Shown here: positions 1 to 5,277 of the stretch, piece by piece
Numbering within the stretch: position 1 is the first letter of the stretch
Layout: every line of letters starts with the position of its first letter
From: Methylibium sp964622685
Lineage (GTDB): Bacteria; Pseudomonadota; Gammaproteobacteria; Burkholderiales; Burkholderiaceae_C
DNA length: 5,392 nt
Assembly (NCBI GenBank): GCA_964622685.1
Contig: CAZUUU010000219.1
Coordinates: forward strand, 1 to 5,392
Direction: 5' to 3'
Notes under the pieces: model-generated
The model's input: the letters and a program-made list of their open reading frames with translations, nothing else
What the model was told of the DNA's origin: nothing
Database searches by the model: none
Translations under genes and position numbers: made by a program

Positions 1-494
1 GCGACCGGGTAGACCCGAAAGCCGTAAAGCGAATCGGCGACGCCGGCGCCCAGGGTCTCGAGGTCGGTCCACCAGTTCGACACGCGCCGGCCGCGCACGC
101 GCAGCAGCGGCGCGCTGGCATCGAACACGGGGCGGCCGAGGATCATCGCGTCGGGCCGGGCGATCGAGGCCTGCATGAAGTCGCCGATCAGCGCGGCCGG
201 GTGCTGGCCGTCGGCGTCCATCGTCAGCGCGTGGGTGTAGCCGGCCTGCTGCGCGGCGCGCAGGCCGTGCAGCACCGCGGCGCCCTTGCCCTGGTTGTGC
301 GGCAGCAGCAGCACGCGCAGGCCGGCATCGACATCGGCCATGCGCTGCGCGATCTGGGCCGTGCCGTCGGTGCTGCCGTCGATCACCACCCACACCGGGT
401 TCCATTGCGCGCGCGCCGCGGCGATGGTCCTGGCGAGTTGCGGCCCCGTGTCGTAGCTTGGGATCAGCACCAGGTGGGTGGCCGACGGTGTCAT
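1..494 (-). CDS. Family 2 glycosyltransferase, partial (C-terminus beyond the left edge)
   Basis: This is the N-terminal 164 codons of a GT-A fold family 2 glycosyltransferase, a cytoplasmic or membrane-face enzyme that moves a sugar from a nucleotide- or lipid-linked donor. Visible motifs are the opening strand with IPSYD (residues 11-15), the nucleotide-binding segment VVIDGSTDGT (36-45), NQGKG (67-71), the metal-binding DxD region MDADGQH (92-98), and SLYGFRVYP (155-163), which resembles the acceptor-side DxxxGFR(L/V)YP block of dolichol-phosphate-mannose-synthase-like enzymes. The reading frame is open to base 1, so the C-terminus is missing. The ATG (494-492) overlaps the TGA of the upstream acyltransferase in an ATGA junction, with no strong ribosome-binding site, so translation is probably coupled. 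In aryl polyene clusters a glycosyltransferase of this type sits beside a PlsC-like acyltransferase and is thought to help anchor the pigment. The sugar and acceptor cannot be read from the sequence. The family call is firm; the role is inferred from context. Confidence 0.88.
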   Translation of the reverse strand, partial: MTPSATHLVLIPSYDTGPQLARTIAAARAQWNPVWVVIDGSTDGTAQIAQRMADVDAGLRVLLLPHNQGKGAAVLHGLRAAQQAGYTHALTMDADGQHPAALIGDFMQASIARPDAMILGRPVFDASAPLLRVRGRRVSNWWTDLETLGAGVADSLYGFRVYPV

Positions 495-1243
495 GCGCTC
501 GCGGTCCCGGGGGGCGGCTTCACGCCGGCGGCGAAGTAGGTTTCCAGCCGTGTGAGCAGCGCGTCGGTGTCGTCCTCGGGCGCGAAGCGCTCGCCCAGCC
601 GCACCGAGAAGCGGATCGGCAGCGGCGGCAGCCGCCACAGCGGCCAGCCCTTGCCGAGGTAGGGCGAGTCGGTGTCGATGAAGACGGCCTGGATCGGCGC
701 GCCGGCCAGCTTGGCGATCAGCGGCACGCCGGGCATGAAGGGGTTGACGGGACGCTGCGTGGTGCGCGTGCCCTCGGGAAAGATCACCAGCTGCCCGCCG
801 CGCTGCAGGTCCTGCACCGCCAGGCGGATCAGGCTGCGCGGCGAGTCGTTGCGGATGTAGCGCGCCAGCCGCGCGCCGGCGCCGAGGAAGGGGTTGCGCA
901 TCAGGCCGGCCTTCATGATGCAGGCGCTCTTCGGCAGGCGCGCGACGAGCATCAGTGCGTCGAGCAGGCTGGGATGGTTGGCGACGACGATCAGGCCGGG
1001 CTCGTCGCGCAGCGTGTCCAGCACGCCGGCCTCGAGCCGGATCATGCCGCTCAGGCGCGCCAGGGCCCAGTAGAGGCGGTAGCCGTAGGAGATGCCGGCG
1101 CGGCCGACCACCAGGCCGCGTTCGCGCGGCAGCAGCGGGTAGAGCAGCAGCGCGACCAGGTTCCAGATCGTCGACATCACGCCCAGCAGCAGCAGCTGGG
1201 CATGCAGCCACAGGGTCAGCGGCAGCTTCAGCAGGAGCCCCAT
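491..1243 (-). CDS. PlsC-type lysophospholipid/1-acylglycerol-3-phosphate acyltransferase family protein
   Basis: This 250-residue membrane-associated acyltransferase belongs to the PlsC/LPLAT family, which transfers an acyl chain from acyl-CoA or acyl-ACP to a hydroxyl acceptor. A hydrophobic segment (about 13-38) would anchor the N-terminus in the inner membrane. The catalytic HX4D motif is intact as NHPSLLD (H90, D95). Next come a motif II-like segment KAGLMRNPFLGAG (111-123), the phosphate-binding FPEGTR (155-160), and a motif IV-like segment GAPIQAVFID (181-190). Length fits the family. Its ATG follows the MipA/OmpV stop after 4 bases, and its TGA overlaps the glycosyltransferase start by 4 bases. 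A GAGG lies only 2 bases before the ATG, too close for an ideal Shine-Dalgarno, so coupling is likely. Because it lies in a pigment operon next to a glycosyltransferase, it more probably acylates a polyene or its anchor than serves general phospholipid synthesis. That specificity is inference. Confidence 0.9.
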   Translation of the reverse strand: MGLLLKLPLTLWLHAQLLLLGVMSTIWNLVALLLYPLLPRERGLVVGRAGISYGYRLYWALARLSGMIRLEAGVLDTLRDEPGLIVVANHPSLLDALMLVARLPKSACIMKAGLMRNPFLGAGARLARYIRNDSPRSLIRLAVQDLQRGGQLVIFPEGTRTTQRPVNPFMPGVPLIAKLAGAPIQAVFIDTDSPYLGKGWPLWRLPPLPIRFSVRLGERFAPEDDTDALLTRLETYFAAGVKPPPGTASA

Positions 1244-1247
1244 GGCC

Positions 1248-2081
1248 TCAGTCCGCGGTCGTCACCCGTTCGGACGACGTCGCGAAGACCCAGCTGTAGG
1301 CGATGCCGAAGGACAGGTGCTGGCGCTGGCGCACCAGCGGGCTGTCGCCGTAGCGCGCGCCGTGCAGGCTGTCGAGCTTGACGAAGAGGCCGGCCCAGCT
1401 GCGCTCGAAGCGCCGCGACAGCGCGGCGACGAACTGCAGGCCGCCGTAGCCGGCGCGGGCGCGGTAGGCCGGGCGCCCGGGCGTGGCGTCGGCCTCGGGC
1501 ACGTCGTAGAAGTAGGCGTTGTAGCGGCGGCTGCCGAACACCGGACCGGCCAGCATGCCGAGGTTCCAGCCGGAATTGCCGACGTTCGCCAGGTCGAGGT
1601 TGAGGTTGGGCGTGGCGACCCAGCCGATGGCGCGCGGCTTCGACTCGATCGTGAAGGCGGCGCGCAAGGGCGCGCGCAGGTCGAGCTTCCAGCCGGTGCC
1701 GCGCGACAGCGTCCAGTTGAGGTTGGGGCCGAGCTCCAGCGTCGGCGCCAGGTCGTCCATGCCGCGGCGCGCGTCGTTGTCCTCGCTGCGCGTCGGTGCG
1801 CCGGCGCCGGCGCTGAGGTCGAAGTCGAAGCGATCGGTCTCGACGAGCACGGCGCGCGCGCCGTCGCGGTCGGCCTTGAAGATCTCGCCGCGGTAGACGA
1901 GGTAGGGCACCGGCAGCAGCCAGGCGTGCGACTGGTCGGAACCGCGGTAGTGCGGCAGCCGCAACGCGCCGGCGCCCAGGCCCAGTTCCCACAACGGACG
2001 CTCGGCCGCGCCGGCCGGCACGTTTGCCAGCGCGGCACCCAGGGCCAGGACGCAGGCGAGCGCCTGCGCGCCGCGCCTCAT
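1248..2081 (-). CDS. MipA/OmpV family outer-membrane protein
   Basis: This 277-residue protein resembles the MipA/OmpV family of outer-membrane beta-barrels. MipA of E. coli binds the murein hydrolase MltA and the transglycosylase/transpeptidase PBP1B; many relatives have no known role. A Sec signal peptide is clear: positive start MRRG, hydrophobic core about 6-20, and AGA (23-25) with predicted cleavage before A26. The mature part has alternating beta-strand character, with landmarks LPHYRGSDQ (42-50), PVPYLVYRGEIF (57-68), YNAYFYDVPEAD (187-198), YGGLQF (212-217) and SPLVRQRQHLSFG (247-259). The usual closing strand appears as AYSWVF (261-266), but 11 further residues follow, whereas barrels normally end on the aromatic residue. 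The ATG (2081-2079) overlaps the chorismatase TGA as ATGA, with a G-rich GGGCGGCGG just before it. The family match is recognised from memory of motifs. Its task in a pigment operon (export, anchoring or envelope adjustment) is unknown. Confidence 0.82.
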   Translation of the reverse strand: MRRGAQALACVLALGAALANVPAGAAERPLWELGLGAGALRLPHYRGSDQSHAWLLPVPYLVYRGEIFKADRDGARAVLVETDRFDFDLSAGAGAPTRSEDNDARRGMDDLAPTLELGPNLNWTLSRGTGWKLDLRAPLRAAFTIESKPRAIGWVATPNLNLDLANVGNSGWNLGMLAGPVFGSRRYNAYFYDVPEADATPGRPAYRARAGYGGLQFVAALSRRFERSWAGLFVKLDSLHGARYGDSPLVRQRQHLSFGIAYSWVFATSSERVTTAD

Positions 2082-3118
2082 CCGCCGCCCATCCGGCCGA
2101 CGCGGCCGACCTGGCCCGGCGCGAAGGCGTGGGCCTCGATCTCGACCAGCAGGCCGCTGCGGCAGATGTCGGCTTCCAGGTAGAGCGCGTGCTGCGCGAA
2201 GGGCGTTGCCGCACCGACCTCGGCCTCGAGCGTGGCGCGCACCGCCGGCGCCTGCTCGGCGTGGCGCACGTAGACGGTCGCCTCCAGCGTGGCCAGGTCG
2301 AAGCGCGCGCCGCCGCGCGCATTGGCCGCGGCGACGACCGCGCGCAGGTTGTTGAGCGTCTCGCGCGTCTGCGCCTGCACGTCGCCGGCATGCACGCTGG
2401 CATGGCCGACGATGCTGGAGGTGCCCGAGATCAGCAGCGCGACCTGGTCGGCGCCGGCCTCGACCAGCGCGGCGCGCGAGAAGGTCGGGCTGCGCGCGCC
2501 GTAGTCGCGCGGGTAGTGGTAGGCCGAGACCTGGCGTGGGTTCTCGATCGGCAGCGCGGCCTGGCGGCCGGCCAGGAAGCGCACGCAGAACGGACCCTCG
2601 CGCGTGCCGAGCGCACAGGCTGCGGGGGCGCCCTCGAAGGCCGGGCGGCGCGCGTCGAGGAAGGCCTGCTGCCGCCCGGCGTTGAAGCGCCGGTAGCGCT
2701 CGGTGCCGGCCGCGTCGGCATTGATGTGCGGCAGGTAGTTCCAGATCCGCTGCAGGTGGGCGAAGCCGGTCTGGTCGAGCGTGGCGAAGACATCACCGTA
2801 GGCGCGACGCGCCAGCGCCTCGAGGTCCTGGCCGTTCTCGTCGAGGTCGAGCGCACCGTACAGCCAGTGGCCGTTGTGGCGCCAGCGCACGCAGCCGCTG
2901 CGGCCCGCGATCGACGGGCCCTCGCTGCACCAGGCGTCGAGCATCGGGCCGTCCTGCAGCAGGCGGCGCGTCGCGACGCCGGCCGGCGAGTCGATGCCGA
3001 TCGGCGCCTGCAGGTCGTACAGCAGTCCGCCCAGCGCCGCCGGCACGCCGGGGCCGGACCAGGCCGAGGCCGCGAGACGCCGGACGCTCAGTCGCGGACT
3101 CAGGGTGGTGGCCGCCAC
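2078..3118 (-). CDS. xanB2: Chorismatase (XanB2/Hyg5/FkbO family), probable 3-hydroxybenzoate synthase
   Basis: This 346-residue cytoplasmic enzyme matches the chorismatases, often labelled pteridine-dependent deoxygenase-like, which turn chorismate into hydroxybenzoate or dihydroxycyclohexadiene carboxylate plus pyruvate. Family landmarks are WNYLPHINAD (126-135), ERYRRFNAGR (140-149), SAYHYPRDYG (198-207), and the RidA-like C-terminal half beginning ISGTSSIVGHASVHAGD (230-246). The conserved catalytic glutamate is probably E326 in LLVEIEAH. Using recalled Hyg5 numbering, one constant offset of 8 puts G232 on Hyg5 G240, C319 on C327 and E326 on E334, which is the 3-hydroxybenzoate-forming pattern rather than the FkbO hydrolytic one. 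The start is taken as GTG (3118-3116), 2 bases after the halogenase-like gene's TGA, with GAGG (3132-3129) 10 bases upstream; the reading frame stays open much further upstream, but there it overlaps the halogenase-like gene. XanB2 of Xanthomonas also makes 4-hydroxybenzoate for ubiquinone, so a dual role is possible. The symbol denotes homology and context, not proven orthology. Confidence 0.88.
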   Translation of the reverse strand: MAATTLSPRLSVRRLAASAWSGPGVPAALGGLLYDLQAPIGIDSPAGVATRRLLQDGPMLDAWCSEGPSIAGRSGCVRWRHNGHWLYGALDLDENGQDLEALARRAYGDVFATLDQTGFAHLQRIWNYLPHINADAAGTERYRRFNAGRQQAFLDARRPAFEGAPAACALGTREGPFCVRFLAGRQAALPIENPRQVSAYHYPRDYGARSPTFSRAALVEAGADQVALLISGTSSIVGHASVHAGDVQAQTRETLNNLRAVVAAANARGGARFDLATLEATVYVRHAEQAPAVRATLEAEVGAATPFAQHALYLEADICRSGLLVEIEAHAFAPGQVGRVGRMGGG

Positions 3119-3120
3119 GT

Positions 3121-4479
3121 TCAGCGCGCCTCGAGGATGTTCTCGCCGGCAAGCGGCCCCATGTCCTCGATGTTGCGGTGCCGGCGCTTCCAACCGGCCC
3201 AGCTGCGACGCCAGTTGCGGATCGAGATCAGGTAGTAGATGCCCTTCAGCGCCCACAGCGAAGGCTTGATCGGGCTGTCGCCGTACAGGTCGCCGGCCAG
3301 CAGCGAGAGCAGCGCTTCCTTCACCCGCAAGGGATTGGCCGGGTACATGAACATCTCGCGGATCGTCGGGTTGGTGACCCGGAAGATGAACCACGAGAAC
3401 TCCTTCGGGCCGATCTTCAGCCGCTTCTCGAAGGCCTTGCGCGCGCGCGCCGCCTCGGCCGGACGGTCGAGCGTCGTCGTCACCAGCGCGACGGCATCGA
3501 AGGCGCTGTGCATCGCCAGGTAGACACCCGACGAGAACATCGGGTCGATGAAGGTGTAGGCGTCGCCCAGCATCACGTAGCGCTCGCCGGCGGCGTGCGA
3601 GGCGATGTAGGAGTAGTTGCCGGTCGCGTGCACCTGGTTGCCGACCAGCGTGGCGTCCTTCAGGCGGTCGGCCAGCTCGGGGCACAGCGCGATGGTGTCG
3701 TCGAAGAAGTCCTTCAGCGGCTTGTCGCGCGACTTCAGGTAGTAGGGCCAGCACACCGCGCCGACGCTGGTCTGGCCGTCGGCCAGCGGGATGAACCAGA
3801 ACCAGCCGTGCTCGAACCACAGGATGCTGATGTTGCCTTCCTTGATGCCCGGAAGGCGCCGCGCGCCGGTGTAGTGGCCGAACAGCGCCGAGCTGTTGTG
3901 CGCCGGGTTCTTCTCCTTGCAGCGCAGCTTGTTGGCCATGAAGGTGTCGCGGCCCGAGGCGTCGACGACGTAGCGCGCGCGCCAGGTCCGGCTCGTCTTC
4001 TGTCCGTTGCCGTCGTCGACCTCGGCGGTGACGGTCGCGCCCTCCGCGTCGTAGGCGACGTCACGCACGCGGCAGCCTTCCAGCGCGGCGGCGCCGGCCG
4101 CCGCGGCATTGCGGAACAGCAGCTCGTCGAGCTCGGAGCGCCGCACCTGCCAGGCATAGGGCTGGCGCTTGTCCCACTGCTCGGCGAACTCGAGGTAGCT
4201 GCGGTGGGTGTGCTCGGGCGACACGAACTCGATGCCCCACTTGGGCATGCCGATCGCCTCGACCTGCTGGCGCACGCCGAGCTGGTCGAACAGCGCCACG
4301 TTGGACGGCAGCAGCGACTCGCCGATGTGGAAGCGAGGGTGCCGGGCCTTCTCGGTCAGCACGACCTTGCGACCCTGCCGGGCCAGCAGCGTGGCGGCGG
4401 TGGACCCGGCCGGCCCGCCGCCGATGACGAACACGTCGCAGGCCTCGACGTCCGGGGTGGAGGAGGGCGTCGCGTTCAT
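3121..4479 (-). CDS. Flavin-dependent halogenase-like FAD oxidoreductase
   Basis: This 452-residue soluble flavoprotein belongs to the flavin-dependent halogenase/monooxygenase superfamily. Seen in order are the FAD dinucleotide-binding motif VIGGGPAGS (18-26), HIGESLLPSN (51-60), MPKWG with K80 (78-82), RRSELDELL (113-121), the halogenase WxWxIP motif as WFWFIP (226-231), the second FAD motif YVMLGDA (301-307), and FIDPMFSSG (310-318), which fits the FxxPxxSxG signature described for halogenases. K80 sits where phenol- and pyrrole-type halogenases carry the lysine thought to form the haloamine or guide hypohalous acid. A partner flavin reductase would be needed and is not in the window. The ATG (4479-4477) overlaps the methyltransferase TGA as ATGA; an upstream extension of the frame to about 4620 would overlap that gene and precede the FAD motif with unrelated sequence. 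In an aryl polyene setting it would brominate or chlorinate the aromatic head or chain. A non-halogenating hydroxylase or geranylgeranyl-reductase-like activity remains possible but fits the motifs less well. Confidence 0.85.
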   Translation of the reverse strand: MNATPSSTPDVEACDVFVIGGGPAGSTAATLLARQGRKVVLTEKARHPRFHIGESLLPSNVALFDQLGVRQQVEAIGMPKWGIEFVSPEHTHRSYLEFAEQWDKRQPYAWQVRRSELDELLFRNAAAAGAAALEGCRVRDVAYDAEGATVTAEVDDGNGQKTSRTWRARYVVDASGRDTFMANKLRCKEKNPAHNSSALFGHYTGARRLPGIKEGNISILWFEHGWFWFIPLADGQTSVGAVCWPYYLKSRDKPLKDFFDDTIALCPELADRLKDATLVGNQVHATGNYSYIASHAAGERYVMLGDAYTFIDPMFSSGVYLAMHSAFDAVALVTTTLDRPAEAARARKAFEKRLKIGPKEFSWFIFRVTNPTIREMFMYPANPLRVKEALLSLLAGDLYGDSPIKPSLWALKGIYYLISIRNWRRSWAGWKRRHRNIEDMGPLAGENILEAR

Positions 4480-5246
4480 GCGGGTCGGGTGGCGGTGTAT
4501 TCCGAGAAGACGCCCAGCTCGACGTGGCGTTGCACGTCGGAGAAGCCGGCGGCGCGCAGCGCCTCCATCACGGCCGCGGGCGGGATGCAGGCCTCGATCG
4601 TGTCCCAGTAGTAGCGCCACAGCTGGGCGGTGCCCTGGCGCCGCGCCACCGCGCCGGCCACCAGCGGCAGCACCGCACGCATGTAGCCGCGCAGGGCGGC
4701 GGTGGCGATGCGGCCGGTCGGCCGCGTGATCTCCAGCACCAGCAGGCGGCCGCCGGGACGCAGCACGCGGCGGAACTCGGCGAAGGCCGCGCTGACATCG
4801 GCCAGGTGGCGCAGCGCATAGCCCATGCTCACGAAGTCGGCGCTGGCGTCCTCGCGGGGCAGGGCCTCGGCGCGGCCCTGCAGCAGCGGCACGCCGGGCA
4901 GGCCGACCTGGCTCATCATGCCGGCGCTCGGGTCGACGCCGACCAGACTGCCGCCCGGGCCGATCAGCTTGAGCGCCTCGCGCGCCACCAGGCCGGTGCC
5001 GATGCCGACGTCGAGCACCTGGTCGCCGGCCTTCAGGCCGGCGCGCTCCAGCGCCTTGCGGCGGTACCAGGGGCCGCTGCCCAGCGCCAGCAGGCGCTCG
5101 ATGCGCTCGTAGTCGGGCGCGGTCTCGTCGAAGATGCGCTTCAGGAAGCGCTGGTGGTCGTCCTCGTCGCCGTAGTAGTCGCTCAGCGGGGCGTGCGGGG
5201 CGAGAACGTCGGGTCGGAGGGGCGCGTTCGGGGAGGGACCGGTCAT
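4476..5246 (-). CDS. Class I SAM-dependent methyltransferase, UbiE-like
   Basis: This 256-residue cytoplasmic methyltransferase has a Rossmann fold of the UbiE/Methyltransf_11 type. After an N-terminal segment of about 38 residues rich in proline and acidic residues, it shows a UbiE-like helix FDETAPDYERIERLLALG (39-56), SAM motif I VLDVGIGTG (77-85), the acidic ribose-binding position in GVDPSAGM (D105), SADFVSMGYALRHLAD (135-150), and the post-motif RVLRPGGRLLVLE (160-172). The C-terminal part (WRYYWDTIEACIPP, 210-223) diverges from true UbiE, which argues against a menaquinone/ubiquinone C-methylation role. The start MTGPSPNAP is preferred; the frame extends to 5306, but that part overlaps the upstream helicase gene and looks unlike protein. 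There is no Shine-Dalgarno, and an extended -10-like sequence ends 6 bases before the ATG. As the first gene of the apparent operon it probably methylates the hydroxybenzoate-derived head, for example O-methylation to a methoxyphenyl. The substrate is inferred. Confidence 0.87.
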   Translation of the reverse strand: MTGPSPNAPLRPDVLAPHAPLSDYYGDEDDHQRFLKRIFDETAPDYERIERLLALGSGPWYRRKALERAGLKAGDQVLDVGIGTGLVAREALKLIGPGGSLVGVDPSAGMMSQVGLPGVPLLQGRAEALPREDASADFVSMGYALRHLADVSAAFAEFRRVLRPGGRLLVLEITRPTGRIATAALRGYMRAVLPLVAGAVARRQGTAQLWRYYWDTIEACIPPAAVMEALRAAGFSDVQRHVELGVFSEYTATRPA

Positions 5247-5252
5247 CGACGG

Positions 5253-5261
5253 ATTATCGCA
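5253..5261 (-). promoter_or_regulatory. Possible extended -10 promoter element for the pigment operon
   Basis: On the minus strand the sequence reads TGCGATAAT, which is TGn plus GATAAT, an 8-of-9 match to the extended sigma-70 -10 element, in a very GC-rich background. No convincing -35 hexamer lies 16-18 bases upstream, but extended -10 promoters can work without one. The predicted transcription start falls at or next to the A of the methyltransferase ATG at 5246, which would give a leaderless message and would explain the absent Shine-Dalgarno. The element is short, so chance occurrence remains possible. Confidence 0.38.
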
Positions 5262-5263
5262 AG

Positions 5264-5275
5264 GCCGGCACCGGC
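5264..5275. repeat. Short inverted repeat between the HerA-like gene and the methyltransferase
   Basis: The sequence GCCGGCACCGGC is a perfect 5-bp inverted repeat (GCCGG/CCGGC) around a 2-base centre, just after the HerA-like stop codon. It could form a very short hairpin or be an operator half-site pair. No T-run follows it on the minus strand, so it does not look like an intrinsic terminator, and such palindromes are common at this base composition. Confidence 0.25.
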
Positions 5276-5277
5276 TC

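Noticed and set aside
1228..2403. A 391-codon minus-strand frame overlapping the MipA/OmpV and chorismatase genes
   Set aside because: Arg/Ala/Pro/Ser-rich shadow frame without motifs that crosses two well-supported genes in a different frame.
2024..3235. A 403-codon open frame on the plus strand, antisense to the chorismatase
   Set aside because: Low-complexity composition and no motif; it spans several gene boundaries on the opposite strand, whose product is clearly a chorismatase.
3119..3820. Upstream extension of the chorismatase frame, which would give a 580-residue protein
   Set aside because: The extra N-terminus overlaps the halogenase-like gene and has no family similarity; GTG at 3118 gives the normal family length.
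3178..4611. A 477-codon open frame on the plus strand, antisense to the halogenase-like gene
   Set aside because: Its translation is rich in Arg, Val, Ala, Gln and His with no recognisable domain. Long antisense frames are expected opposite GC-rich genes with G/C third positions.
4480..4620. Earlier start for the halogenase-like gene in the open frame reaching 4620
   Set aside because: It would overlap the methyltransferase C-terminus, and the added residues precede the FAD motif without similarity; the ATGA junction is the natural start.
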